Shown here: positions 28,977 to 44,334 of the stretch, piece by piece
Layout of the letters: every line of letters begins with the position of its first letter
How positions within the stretch are numbered: the first letter of the stretch is position 1
Assembly: GCA_963556255.1 (NCBI GenBank)
Contig: OY744616.1
Coordinates: 11,355,927 to 11,419,926, forward strand
DNA from: Allolobophora icterica
Taxonomy: Eukaryota > Annelida > Clitellata > Crassiclitellata > Lumbricidae
Direction of reading: 5' to 3'
Length of the DNA stretch: 64,000 nucleotides
Notes under the pieces: generated by a model
Database searches by the model: none
The model's input: the letters and a program-made list of their open reading frames with translations, nothing else
Told to the model about the DNA's origin: nothing
Position numbers and translations under genes: made by a program

Positions 28977-29256
28977 CAGGGACGTCATTTCAGCTTTTTT
29001 CAGAGGGGCAGAGAACGTCATTTGAGTATTTTTGCGGGGGAACTTGGCCAGCTTGTTTACTTTTGTATTTATAATCTACAGGTGACTCACTCCGTGACTG
29101 TAAGCCAATGCTGCATGAAATGTGCTGCACTGTGCACATTGTCACTTTTTTCCTTTTGTACCTCTTTTTCTTCCTCCTTTTCTTGTTCCGTCTGGTTTCC
29201 TCTTTTTTTCCAAAAATAAACGGTAATGCCCTCTCTGCCGCCAAATGACGTCCCTG
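28977..29256. mobile_element. 280-bp hAT-like MITE with 8-bp TSD TATAGAAT
   Basis: Ends CAGGGACGTCATTT and AAATGACGTCCCTG are perfect inverted repeats; TATAGAAT at 28969-28976 and 29257-29264. Same family as 36628-36931. Confidence 0.93.
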
Positions 29257-29264
29257 TATAGAAT

Positions 29265-30353
<1,089 letters not shown>

Positions 30354-30437
30354 GCGTATATGTATACAGTGGTCTAGCATTATCTGTTGGTCGTAAATGT
30401 GTATATTTACCATTGGAGGCTCTGTGGGATTATATTG

Positions 30438-30637
30438 NNNNNNNNNNNNNNNNNNNNNNNNNNNNNNNNNNNNNNNNNNNNNNNNNNNNNNNNNNNNNNN
30501 NNNNNNNNNNNNNNNNNNNNNNNNNNNNNNNNNNNNNNNNNNNNNNNNNNNNNNNNNNNNNNNNNNNNNNNNNNNNNNNNNNNNNNNNNNNNNNNNNNNN
30601 NNNNNNNNNNNNNNNNNNNNNNNNNNNNNNNNNNNNN
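30438..30637. other. Assembly gap, 200 N
   Basis: Exactly 200 unknown bases, a conventional placeholder length. The true size is unknown. Confidence 0.99.
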
Positions 30638-30644
30638 ATTGATG

Positions 30645-30705
30645 CTCGAGTTGTTTCGTTCGCTTCAGATTGTTTTAGATATTTTACTGATTTATATAAT
30701 AGACC
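30645..30705. repeat. Dispersed repeat also at about 38680-38740
   Basis: Both copies share GTTGT.TCGTTCGCT.CAGATTGTTT and ATATTTTACTGA.TTATATAATAG. Element type unknown. Confidence 0.7.
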
Positions 30706-30924
30706 AAAGCACTTCATGAAGATTTGAGCTGAATTGGGAAGAAACAAGAATTAAGACACAATTATTATGCAAGTTAGACAGGATTATTTGCAATACCAAA
30801 CCCCGGATCTAACATTGGGAGCTTAAACCCGCTAAACCATCCGTTGGCCTCAGCGCCGCGTATAGACCAAAGCCTGGATTTACCAGTTTTAACTCTGCAT
30901 TAAGGACTGTTGAAGCGATTGCGT

Positions 30925-30990
30925 TAAGGGTAGGTCTCTTGAAGAGGCGCTATACAAATTCTCAGAATGAATGAATTAATTAATTAAGGG
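30925..30990 (+). mobile_element. LINE/SINE 3' tail with (AATG)n
   Basis: CTTGAAGAGGCGCTATACAAATT, then GAATGAATG. Confidence 0.6.
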
Positions 30991-31339
30991 TCTAACTGTG
31001 ACGGGTAATAGGCTATATATGTAATATGTAAAATAAGTAAACTCGGGTCAGCCAAAGGTCTTAAAGATTCCGCCATTATATCGGCCCAGAGGGGTTGAGA
31101 TATTGTCTGGTGATGCTGCGGACGTGGCATCTACAGCCAAGGTCTGGCTTCTGAAACCCTGCTGTAATTCGCTTTACTGCAACGTTTTGAGACAATTATA
31201 GACGGCCAGGGACTTTCGGCCAACTTAGGCCTATCAGCCATTGCTGGAATATAATTTTTCTTTTTTTATTTGTGTAAATTGACAAACTCACTGACAAACC
31301 GCAGTAAGTAACATTGAAACATGTGGCGAAATTGTATTT

Positions 31340-31725
31340 TTTCTGTACATTTACAAGCGCCTCTCACTGAGTTCACAAATCAGAGATTCAAGATTTCAGA
31401 GTGCAGAGCCAGTGCGAAAGACCTAGTGAAAATAGAGCAGAAAAGAGGCACTTGGGCCTCCAACTAATAAAGTAGGCCTACGTGTCGATGGAGAGAGTTG
31501 ATTCCAGAGTGCAGGGCCAATGCTGCAATGCAAGCAAAGACTCGAGTTTTGGCCATATAGTAGTCCTGGTTCGAATCCGCGCAGTAAGGGGAAGCCAATG
31601 AACATGATCAAAGAATGTTCCTTTCTGCTTCAGATACGTCGCAATACGGGTCAATGCACTCTGTGGACCCGTGTATTGCGAGACGCACTTCTCGAGACGA
31701 ACTGATGTATTTATCGTCAAGATGA
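31340..31725 (-). mobile_element. CR1-like LINE 3' fragment
   Basis: The minus strand has a VHWLPLTARI motif and LHCSIGPALWNQLSPS, with frameshifts, then a GAGAGGCGCTTGTAAATG tail. Confidence 0.75.
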
Positions 31726-31789
31726 GCTTGTGCTAAACCGGGAGTAAGCCCTACGACACTTTCCCAACACCGAGAGCGTGTCTGCCCCG

Positions 31790-31965
31790 CAGAGGCGTCT
31801 AGGGCCTACACCATAGAAACCTTGAAGCAAATGCTCCATCCAAAAAATCGGGGGGAAAAGATCTGTCAGTGTGTGTGCCACCATTTTAGGGGGGAGGAAG
31901 GGGAAGTGGAAGAAGGGGGGAAAGAGGAAGTTGCTGCAATGACTTAGGGGGAATAGACACCCCTG
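31790..31965. mobile_element. 176-bp hAT-like MITE with 8-bp TSD CTGCCCCG
   Basis: Inverted copy of the element at 367-533 (shared GTGTGTGTGCCACCATTTTA core). Ends CAGAGGCGTCTA and TAGACACCCCTG; CTGCCCCG at 31782-31789 and 31966-31973. Confidence 0.9.
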
Positions 31966-32292
31966 CTGCCCCGAAATGTAGTCTTTTAGATGGTCCGAGC
32001 CTCCCTACATTGGGAAACGAATGCACAGGCCTGTTATTAATAACTTCTATTGCCCCAGTGTCTAATGCACAAGCCATCAACGGATAGCACCACCAAAAAG
32101 GAAGAGCGCTACACAAAAATTGACCCCATTCAATGGTGTCGTCACGCAAAACGAGTCTCTTTAAGTGGGCCACATCCCACATACGAAACCAAATCGGTCA
32201 GTGCGATCCCGGGAAGGTAGCATTCGTTGTTCGACAGGTACGTACGTACCAGCGCCACGGATCGGATTTCTGGGTTTCGGCCCATCCAGTGG

Positions 32293-32580
32293 CAGAGATC
32301 TTGTTTGACAGGTGGGGGGACACTTTATAAATGATCTGGTCAAAAAGAGTTTTGACCTGAACTGGTCAAAAAAGAGGTCAATAAAGTTTTTCGCGCTCAC
32401 TCGCGATAAAATTCATTCTAACAAAAAAATTTTCGCGCTCTCGGCGATAAAATTTGCTGACTTTTTTGGTGTTTCTTCAAATTTTTTTTCGGGGGACAAA
32501 TGTATGGTGTGTCCCCCACTCTAAAGGATGGGGGTCTTGTCCCCCTCGACCCCTCCGGGATCGCCGCCCATGGGCCCATC
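32293..32580 (+). repeat. Dispersed repeat, plus copy
   Basis: GATCTTGTTTGACAGGT...TTTTTTGGTGTTTCTTCAAA...GTATGGTGTGTCCCCC. The minus-strand copy is at 40025-40258. GGGG/CCCC-rich ends; class unknown, no TSD established. Confidence 0.75.
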
Positions 32581-32589
32581 TAAAGCACT

Positions 32590-32800
32590 CTTATCAAGGC
32601 AACTCTAAGAGAGGGGCAGAAAAAGTGGTTTGGTCAAATATACTGAGAGGGGATTCCCTACTGAGAACTATCATGGAGGGAAAGAGAATGAGAGGGAGAC
32701 CTATAGACTGAATGATGATGGATGGTTACAGAAGGAGGATCGAAGAAGCCCAGCATCAAGAGGAGTGGCACCATTGCACAAACTTGAACGTGCCCAAGGG
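32590..32800 (+). mobile_element. RTE-like LINE C-terminal remnant
   Basis: Encodes ILRGDSLLRTIMEGKRMRGR and then, in a shifted frame, a decayed continuation. This resembles the conserved region after the reverse transcriptase of RTE-type LINEs. Confidence 0.55.
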
Positions 32801-32874
32801 TAGAAAACTTGAAGAAGACGAATTAAAGCATACGTGCACATGCAAAATGGCAGATAAAAGTCTTAACATGGTTT

Positions 32875-33020
32875 AAATTACATTGTCATTGTAATTGTAA
32901 TTACGACAATTTTTATAGCAATGTTGGTAGCAAGCTACTTCTAGGATTCGTCACACAAACACACGCAGACGCACGCGCACACACACAAACAAACACACAC
33001 ACACACACACACACACAGTG
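32875..33020. repeat. LINE-tail-like scrap and (CA)n
   Basis: GTAATTGTAATTACGACAAT precedes TTTTATAGCA, then an imperfect CACACA array to 33016. Confidence 0.6.
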
Positions 33021-33171
33021 TCTACTGTCAGACCAAATACTAATGCTTAGAGTTACATGCCTGTTGGTACTCCTGAGAGTTAGAAATGAAAACGAATAGC
33101 AAGTACAATGTGCATAGTGGATTTACATCTATTGAATATTGAAGTTCACACCATTCGACTGGTTCGGATGT

Positions 33172-34300
<1,129 letters not shown>

Positions 34301-34308
34301 CACGTATA

Positions 34309-34737
34309 CACTGGCGTAAACTTGTCCAAAGTATTGGGGGGAGGGGATTTGGCGATTCATTCTACACTTGTTGCATTGGATTCATTCATTCATTTAAAAA
34401 ATTTAATATATCGCCCCCTCAAGTTACCTACTCAGAAGCGCTCCCAGCCCAACCACGGCAATATAAACTGGACTTAAGTAACTTATAAAAAAAACAAGCG
34501 AACTATTCTTAGGCTACAAGCGTATCTGCAATGGGAGTTGATTCCAGATGGAGGGGCCGACTATAGAGAAAGCGCGACGCTGCCTAGTTGCGGTGGTAGA
34601 ACGAGGAACCAAGAGCTCACCAGCAGAAGATGAGCGAAGGGCTCGGCGGCCAGTCACACGAGAGACAGGACAGCAAAGCTCACGTAATGTAGGCCTACAC
34701 TCCATCTCAATTATTGCCCCCAGAGTCTACGCCTATG
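34309..34737. mobile_element. hAT-like MITE (TSD CACGTATA) containing a nested LINE
   Basis: Ends CACTGGCGTAAAC and GTCTACGCCTATG (imperfect inverted repeats); CACGTATA at 34301-34308 and 34738-34745. The middle is a LINE fragment. Ends related to those at 40712-41427. Confidence 0.85.
34395..34708 (-). mobile_element. CR1-like LINE fragment nested in the MITE
   Basis: The minus strand encodes LRELCCPVSRVTGRRALRSS, AGELLVPR and RRAFSIVGPSIWNQLP, then reaches GAGCGCTTCTGAGTAGG and a GGCGATATATTAAA tail. Confidence 0.85.
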
Positions 34738-34745
34738 CACGTATA

Positions 34746-35999
<1,254 letters not shown>

Positions 36000-36000
<1 letters not shown>

Positions 36001-36240
36001 GTTGGATATTTTTTTTATTCCGGATATTTTTATAGCGCCTCTCGAAGTCAACTACTACTCAGAGGCGCTCCCGACTACAGCATTTGATACTGTGCCGGAA
36101 TTTTCACGCCGAAGCGCCACGAGCAATTGCGCGTGAAGGACTTGCCTAAGGTCCGTACGCAGCGGCTAGAGTGGGATTCGAACCTGCAACCCTCAGGTCA
36201 CAAGGCGCCGAACTTACGACTGAGCCACCACGTCCCACAA
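36000..36240 (-). mobile_element. tRNA-headed SINE with LINE-type 3' tail, near complete
   Basis: Minus strand order: GTGGGACGTGGTGGCTCAGT head, box-B GCAGGTTCGAATCCC, GGACCTTAGGCAAGTCC body, GGCGCTTCGGCGTG, then GGGAGCGCCTCTGAGTAGTA and GAGAGGCGCTATAAAAA. Head and LINE-like tail sit in one unit of about 240 bp. Confidence 0.85.
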
Positions 36241-36627
36241 ACTTGACTCATGTACTTGACTCTATAGCATACCCGTTGGAAACCCTCTGACTTGACGCAG
36301 CGCTCGTGAATAAGTTGGTGCCCTGCGTTTAGCTTTCAAGTGGCGTTTTATAATTTTGGAGTTTACGATTGTCTGTTCTATCGCGATCGATTACCTGTTC
36401 TGTCGCCATAGGGGCCGCCGAAACAGTCACCAGCCAACCGAGACACAAGACACAGAACAGCTGAAGCGTAACTGGCGCCATCATGCTTCACCGTCTGAAT
36501 TCAGGCGCAGTATCTTAGAAGAACAACACAAGAACCAGCTTTTATAAGATTATCAGAAGGCAAGAACAGCCAATCGCATATAGGCACGTGTTTATGCATG
36601 CGTGTAGGCCTATGAATGATCAATAAG

Positions 36628-36931
36628 CAGGGACGTCATTTGGGGCTGTGGACATTTCGCCCCCCCCCCCTGATGTTTGGAAAACAAAGGAAAATAGATG
36701 GAACAAGAAAAGGAGGGAGAAGAAAGAAGTAAAAAAACGAAAAAAGTTATAATCAAATTCAGGGACGTCATTTAAGTGAAAATATACACACTGCAGCACA
36801 CATCACGCAGCATTGGCTTACAGTTTTGCACGTGTAGACTAAATACAAAACTTAACAAGCAGGCCAAGTTCCCCCGGAAACATACTCAAATGACGTCCCT
36901 ACCTCTGAAAAAAACTGAAATGACGTCCCTG
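36628..36931. mobile_element. Composite MITE of the CAGGGACGTCATTT family
   Basis: Outer ends CAGGGACGTCATTT and AAATGACGTCCCTG-type, flanked by TCAATAAG and TTAATAAG (one mismatch). A second pair of the same ends occurs inside (about 36760 and 36899), suggesting self-insertion. Core shared with 28977-29256. Confidence 0.82.
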
Positions 36932-36939
36932 TTAATAAG

Positions 36940-37776
36940 CACCACTAATTAATTCTACGCTATCAGTTGTGATGTGCTTGCTTTTTGTACGGTCTCGATA
37001 ATAAACAAGGATTATGGCATTGTTGTGGCATATTGTTATGGCATTTATTGTTATTTTGTCAAATAGGCACGATCGGCAATCTAATGCATGCCATGGTGAG
37101 CCCGCTGGATTGGCAACTCAAAGGTTGGTAGTTCCAAATAGTGGAAACATCCTACTCTTTCATTTGCACTATACCTATAGGCCTACATTGTTTACAGCGC
37201 GCATCCCATGCTCCCCTGTGCGTGAAGTTGCCAGTTCGCATACTGATGGTGAATTTGAATCTCTGCAGGCTAGCATGGTCCGTATACTGGAACCTTAAAT
37301 GGCATAGCATGCCCCGCCCCCACCCCGCCAATCAAATGGCCAGCGGTGCTGAAGGATCTCAACCTATCAATTCACTGAAACATGAGCCGGGTCAAGACCA
37401 TATGGCATACGGTCTATACAGAAAAACCGTTCACATACTCTTAGTGAGGAGACCGGACGGCGATGTAGAAGACTGACAACCTGATATGGTGACTCCATTG
37501 CATAACATTATCCTAATTGTTTCAGAGTCTGGGGCTGTAGTGACAATTAGTTAAACCCGGAGGTAAAGTCTCAAATTCTAAATGCCAATAATTATGATAA
37601 ATTTGTATCTGCCACTACTACAACTGAGTACAAATGTTGTCAACTTTTGTTAGATTATAAAGTAAATCGCGTGTAAAGCTGTGAAATCTGGACTAGAAAA
37701 TGCCAAAACTAGGCCTATATATTTAGGCTAACACACAAAAAACAATTAGGCCTACTTTCATGGGCCTCTTCCCGAC
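36940..37776. other. No gene recognised
   Basis: Two overlapping open frames (37014-37298, 37141-37476) without recognisable motifs and without splice-linked partners. Confidence 0.45.
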
Positions 37777-37784
37777 CCTTAACC

Positions 37785-38199
37785 CAGGGCATATTTTAAC
37801 TGTATAACTAGTGGGACAAATGTCCCAGTAGTCTTAGGATTTGTCCCAGTAGTCAGACTGATTTGTCCCAGGCAATGTATGTATAAAGTATAACTAGTGG
37901 GACAAATGTTGCAAGAATTTAAAGATTTGTCCCAGTAGTAAAATGAGAAAGGTATGACATTATTGGTTAATGACACCCTGTCATTGGTTGGGAGACCCGA
38001 GAAAAGTTGGAAAAGAAGGTGATGACTAAAAAAAAGGTCATCAACTTTTTTGGAGATGAATTTTTTGAAAAAGTCTGAAAGTTGTAAGTTTGTGGAGATT
38101 AATTCCAAAAACGTTCTTCGACCAGATCATGGCCGACTTTCTCCCACACACCTCGGCTGATTTTGTCCCAGTAGTCAAAATTCCTTAAAATATGCACTG
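37785..38199. mobile_element. 415-bp MITE with 8-bp TSD CCTTAACC
   Basis: Ends CAGGGCATATTTTAA and TTAAAATATGCACTG; CCTTAACC at 37777-37784 and 38200-38207. Interior repeats GTCCCAGTAGTC several times. Confidence 0.9.
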
Positions 38200-38207
38200 C
38201 CTTAACC

Positions 38208-39265
38208 GGGTCCGGGTTTCCTCTCAAGTCTCAACCACGCTGACCACGTGGCTTCTGCTGAAATCCCGCGTCCGCCCTTCAGGCTACAGACAGATAGACA
38301 GCCAGGCAGGCAGGCAGGCAGGCAGATGTTTCATGGATACAAGTATGCATAAATACGCAACCTATCTATAGACCCTATGCGTTTCGCCGTTCTTCACATA
38401 ACTTTAAATTTTGATCTTGAACTGATAAGGATAAATGTTTATTTTGGCGTTTCTTTAAATACAAAACTAAAAGCTTCCTATAGAGGATCATTTATTTTCA
38501 GACCGACCGATTAGTTGATAACGTCTGGTAATCTTCAAAAACAACAACATTGTAGGCCTACACGTGGCAGACAAGCCACGTGCTTATAGAATGATTTTAT
38601 TCATAAGTTATTTATATAATAGGTATGCCTAAACAGGTTGTTTAACAATTTCATGATACCAGATTGATGTTTAAGTTGTCTAAGTTGTATCGTTCGCTCC
38701 AGATTGTTTCGGATATTTTACTGACTTATATAATAGGGGATGCTCGATAAGGAAGTGGTTAGCTAACTTCGCGTGCTCTACCGTCAAGCCATTGGAGGCT
38801 GTGGTTCAAACCTCCGATAGAGTAGAAATTTGGTTCAAGATTTCTGCTCTCCTGTCCCCCTAGACAACTCAGCTATAATGAGTACACTGACCGTACACTG
38901 TCTGTGGGAAGAAGAGACGGCGAGGGAGAGGACTGGCCACCCGCCCTCACAGCGGCGTAACCAGGGCTTCAAAATAATTACGCAGCTTGTAACACTGAGG
39001 GGAGGGGTCCTGGGAGGGGGCTGTGCCCCTTCCCCAGGGTAAGAAAGTTTTTTCTTTAGAGGTTTGTAATGGTGGATTTTGGAGACCATCTTTTTGGTTA
39101 AAAGTAATAACATTTTACATAATTTCTATGGCAAATCATATAATTTCATATTGTGATTTAAAAAATTTTCTCAACTGCAAAGTCCCAGCAGCTAACGCAG
39201 ACTAGAAACAGACAGACTCACCAAAGAACAAATTTTTTAATTAAATAAATCTCTCTAAAATCTCA
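38208..39265. other. No gene recognised; SINE-like and repeat scraps
   Basis: (CAGG)n at about 38305-38325; the dispersed repeat at 38680-38740; tRNA-like CTGTGGTTCAAACCTCCGAT at about 38808 downstream of a GTGGTTAGCTAAC box. Confidence 0.5.
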
Positions 39266-39269
39266 GTTA

Positions 39270-39420
39270 ACTAACACACATCGTGACATCGAAGTAAGCA
39301 TGCATAGGGCTATAGGCAATAGGCCCTATGCATGTTTACTTCGATGTGTGTTAGATAACTGAATAAATATTATACGCTGTGTGTTAGTTAACTTCGATGT
39401 GTGTTAGTTAACTGAATATG
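39270..39420. repeat. Inverted repeat with GCATGCATAGGGC/GCCCTATGCATG arms
   Basis: Left arm ACATCGAAGTAAGCATGCAT and right arm ATGCATGTTTACTTCGATGT flank a short loop; then two direct GTGTGTTAGTTAACT copies. Confidence 0.8.
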
Positions 39421-39484
39421 TGCAACAAGATTAAAATAACAGTTAATAAATATGAAAAATCCAAAATGGACATCATGTAAGTAC

Positions 39485-39720
39485 CCAAAAACTACAAGGT
39501 CATGTGTAGCCGAGTCTTGGGTTCATATGGAGCGATATTTATTATGTATAATATATTGTACTTAAATTACTTGTACTTGAGTACAATATATTATGTATAA
39601 TATATTGTACTTAAATTAATTTTCTGACCCCAAACTACAAGGTCATGTGTAGCCGAGTCTTGGGTTCATATGGAGCGATATTTATTATGTATAATATATT
39701 GTACTTAAATTAATTTGATG
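39485..39720 (+). repeat. Tandem duplication of about 143-bp spacing
   Basis: AACTACAAGGTCATGTGTAG and GGGTTCATATGGAGCGATAT occur twice, each followed by TATTGTACTTAAATTA; a TATTGTAC palindrome lies between. Confidence 0.88.
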
Positions 39721-39769
39721 AACTATGTACACCAAAGTGCGGTTAGCAGTTGCTTTTTAATAAAGGATA

Positions 39770-39770
<1 letters not shown>

Positions 39771-39809
<39 letters not shown>
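39771..39809 (+). repeat. (TTAC)n microsatellite
   Basis: About ten perfect units. Confidence 0.95.
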
Positions 39810-39810
<1 letters not shown>

Positions 39811-40024
39811 TACTGGGTTTTTTTTCCATTATAATTTCATTTCATTTTTTAAATTCCACAATGTAGGGGTTAACCTGGGGCTCTCTAAAATCTCATTGAA
39901 TCTGAGCGACTCGCAATATCGATGGTTCCCGCTCAGAGGTAGGGGCCTACCGACTCGGACTCCAGATCCCACGATTCCCCCTTCCGGTCAGCAACAATGC
40001 CTGAACCGAGCTCTATGAGAACTG

Positions 40025-40258
40025 AAATAGGTCGTGTTAATGGGTGCCGATCCCGAATGGGGGACGATGGGGACAAGACCCCCACCTTTAACAGTGGGGG
40101 GACACACCATACAGATGTCTCCCCCACTCCCTAAATTTTGAAGAAACACCAAAAAAGGTCAACCAATTTTGGACCTCTTTTTTGACCAGATCAGCTCAAA
40201 GCTCTTTTTTCAACAGATAAGTTCAAAAGTGTCCCCTCTACCTGTCAAACAAGATCGT
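40025..40258 (-). repeat. Dispersed repeat, minus copy of 32293-32580
   Basis: Shares TTTTTTGGTGTTTCTTCAAA, GTATGGTGTGTCCCCC and the GATCTTGTTTGACAGGT end with the other copy. Confidence 0.75.
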
Positions 40259-40436
40259 CGCCAGTACTGTTGTGTTACGTACCCGAACTGAAACTAAACG
40301 TTGATTGTCTGAGACGTTTGATGGAAGCCTTCTTCGAAGATGCATTACAAGTAGACCTAGAAGCCATGACTCGTCAGTAATGGGTTTCGAACAATGACTT
40401 GGTCTTGCTCTCGGTACGGAGAGAGTGAGTGAGTGA

Positions 40437-40592
<156 letters not shown>

Positions 40593-40711
40593 TGCTGAGA
40601 GAGTGGGGAGGCAGTAGCGGGACGAAGGAGGCATATGGTGCCCAGGGCAGTTGCCTCGAGCGCAGGGCCTAATATGGAAGGGGGAAACGAGGAATTTTCT
40701 GACCCCAAACT

Positions 40712-41427
40712 CAAGGGCGTAAACTTGTCCAAAATATTGGGGGGCATGGGGTCTGGACCAGAGGAGCAAAAAACAAGTTTTTTCTAGATGAAAAGTTGCT
40801 TTTTTAAAACAAGTTTTTCAAGAAAAAAAGTTGTTTTTTGTTTTTTTTTGTTTTGTTTTTGTTTTTATGGTTCTTGTTGTTTTGGTTGTTTTTAAGATTT
40901 TCGGATTTCGAACCATAAAAATCATGAAAAAAGGCATGAACAAGAGCTCCAACTCAATTTAATTCAGTTGCGATTTCCGAAAATTAAAAATCATTAAATC
41001 AATGTTATTAAAGTAACTTCTACAAAAATGGGAAAGTTATTTAAAAAAATCAAATTTTGTGGTTTTCTTTTTTTAAACCAATTTCCGAAAAAAAACTTTT
41101 TTCACCTCTGGTCTGGACAGTCAGCAGAGGCTTCCGGTGTTAAGTTAATGCGTATGAAATGGGGCGTTTTGCTTACATGCAAATTTGTTTCATATTGAAG
41201 ATATTGAAGATAAAAATAAATTTTTGTTTTCATTTCAGATGAATTTCTGATAGTATTTCAGTTCTGTGTCTCTGTTTTTCTGTTTCTGAAGAAATTTGTC
41301 TATATTGAAACATAATATTTTAATATTTTAAGAAATTCTCCTCTCGAATTTTGGGGGGCATTGCCCCGGCTCCGCAATTATTGGTGGGGCACGTGCCCCG
41401 GCTGACCCCCCAGAGTCTACGCCTATG
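40712..41427. mobile_element. Probable MITE related to 34309-34737
   Basis: Starts CAAGGGCGTAAACTTGTCCA and ends CAGAGTCTACGCCTATG, as in the nested element. No matching target duplication, so one end may be lost or it is composite. The interior has long A/T runs. Confidence 0.6.
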
Positions 41428-41696
41428 TATATACATGTTTATATATATAATTATATACATATGTATGTATATACACACATATATATGGCTGTTAATGGTT
41501 TAAATCGCGCTAATGCATAATGTCTTTGCTGACAGACACTTCAGTGTCTGGAAATAGACATTATGCGTCGGCATATGACTGATTTCTAATGTTGACAAGG
41601 ACCGAGGGAATGGTTCGGAAACAGATAGGAATAATGAGATGCCAGTAAATGTGTGATTATCTTGCCTTATCTTGCCTTGCCTAGCCTAACAATATG

Positions 41697-42428
<732 letters not shown>

Positions 42429-44334
42429 TGTTTACATAAAAAAAATGGCGGAAAATACGAATGTTCTGCTGGAAAACGCAGTGAAACTAATAATTCTGGT
42501 TAAATTTGGATTATACTTATTATTCGAACTGTGTATATTGATTGTTATACGAAAATTAAACTTAATGTAGATCTGTAGTGTGTGGTCATTACACTGTGCT
42601 TCCTTTATAGACACAGGTAAAATGCTATGAGCGTCGTACGTCCAAAACAACGGGTAAATTGCCTATGGTTAATGCTGCATTACACTTAAATATTATACAA
42701 GTAACATGGTTAAAATTGATTCAGTAGGACGACATTTTTGGACGCATTTACTCGTTGATATAGACACACGGGTGCATAGATGCATTTCACCCATGCCCCA
42801 ATATGCTGTGTCATGCCTACATCATCATCATCATCAGGTACGCCTGGTCAACTGGGGATCAGAAACAATTGAAAGGGGTGTTAAAATTCTTTTCTTTCAG
42901 TTTTATTTCTGTTTCAGCTTACTTTGAAGCAAATGTAAATAATTTCAGATTTTTATTACAGGAATTAATTTATATTTTTTACAAAAGAAACACTGAAGTC
43001 TTGCATTGTGTGTCGGCAAGAATGGAAGGATGTGAAAAGAATTGGTTTGAAAGGACTGCAGTCTTTAATCCAAGCATCATACAAAAGAGGAGGTGGACTT
43101 TATGGAAAAATGAAGGGTGGTTGTTACCTGCATGAAAATTGTCGAAAAAGAATTAAGAAAACAGATGGTTAGTTCATATATGAAGCTCCAATTGTCACTT
43201 GTTCAAGAAGAAGTTTGTCGAAACTATTCAGCTTCCAAAGTCATTGTCTAATATGTGGACAAGGGATTGATTATGAGGAGATGAAACACTATCAAGATCA
43301 AGTATCGGCAGTTTCTAAATCTGAACTCGCTTATGGGGAGTGTCGTGCAGGAAACTGATGGAAGCTGGTAGTCTGCATGCCGACAATCTAGCTGTGGAGG
43401 TTAAAGGAAGAATAATGATGGCTTAAGCTGGCCATTTATCATCATAAATGTCTGAAGCTATTCACAAACAAATTAAACATAAGGTGCAGTGGATCCAGTG
43501 AGAACTATCAAAATTTAAGTCTGGACAACAAAACTGCTTTCGAAAGCCTTTGTAATAGACTGCAGGAAGGCTCAAATATGCTCGGAGAAAACTATTTGCA
43601 TACAAAATAGAACCATTGTGAACATTCCATCAACTCAAGATGTACTTGTACAACATATTAAAATGCACCATTTATCAGGCTGGGTATTTTAGTCAGAGTG
43701 CCTGTATTACCAAATCCTAGACTACAAGTTGCTTATGTCAACTATGGTGTGTGATTTACATTCACAGGACACACGAGGAACCAGTTGCAATGTGGTGAGC
43801 TGGGTAGAAGTAGTACAGCTTCTCATCGATGCCACAACTAAAATGAGTTGATGTCACAGTTACACTTCACTACGCAGCCATAGCAGTCTGTCTAGTTCAG
43901 GAGCAGCAAGGAACAACTACCAGAAGACAAACTTTATTGTGCTGTGAGACTTTGCTGCGAAATTATTCCTTTATGGTTCAAGATTCAAGGGTTGTACTTG
44001 GAGAACAGACAAGCAACACTGCATCCAATAGCAGCATGTTGTTCTGGTGAAGGACTTCACTGTATGTCCTTATGCTTTATTATCAACTATGTAGGGCATG
44101 ATACAATGACTGTCTGTCTTTCAAAAGCATTCAGCACATCCTAATCCTGTTGCCAGGAGTAAGGCATGCTTCATTGATGGTGCTGCATACCAGTATAAAA
44201 CTAAAATCATGATGTACAACACAAAGAAGACTGGATTACATGGCACTGCATATCGCATGATACATGTATCTACAAGTTCTGTTGCTTCAACCAATGTTAA
44301 AGTACCGGTAAATGAAACATTTGAATCTTTAATC
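42429..44334 (+). repeat. 1.9-kb tandem unit 1 of 4 (decayed coding element)
   Basis: The unit starts TTTGTTTACATAAAAAAAAT and ends GAAACATTTGAATCTTTAAT. Spaced coding pieces in shifting frames on +: ARMEGCEKNWFERT; GLQSLIQASYKRGG followed by HENCRKRI; HCLICGQGIDYEEMKHY; LAVEVKGRIMM; IPSTQDVLVQHIK; GEGLHCMSLCFIINYVGHD; VKVPVNETFES. Some resemble, from memory, large uncharacterised Cys-containing proteins multiplied in invertebrate genomes. Stops and frameshifts show it is not an intact gene. Unit 1 has one extra ATC in its ATC run. Confidence 0.85.
42445..42570 (+). CDS. Small ORF of 42 codons, predicted single membrane-spanning microprotein
   Basis: MAENTNVLLENAVKLIILVK, then a strongly hydrophobic run and IRKLNLM before TAG. 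Start context AAAAATGG. It recurs in every 1.9-kb unit (about 44353, 46257, 48162). Expression is unknown, and the ORF may be chance within a repeat. Confidence 0.3.
   Translation: MAENTNVLLENAVKLIILVKFGLYLLFELCILIVIRKLNLM

Noticed and set aside
37014..37476. Host gene around two overlapping frames
   Set aside because: No motifs, no conserved splice pattern, surrounded by transposons.
40712..41427. Confident hAT-like MITE call with TSD
   Set aside because: The ends look right, but the 8 bases outside do not match, so it is kept only as probable.
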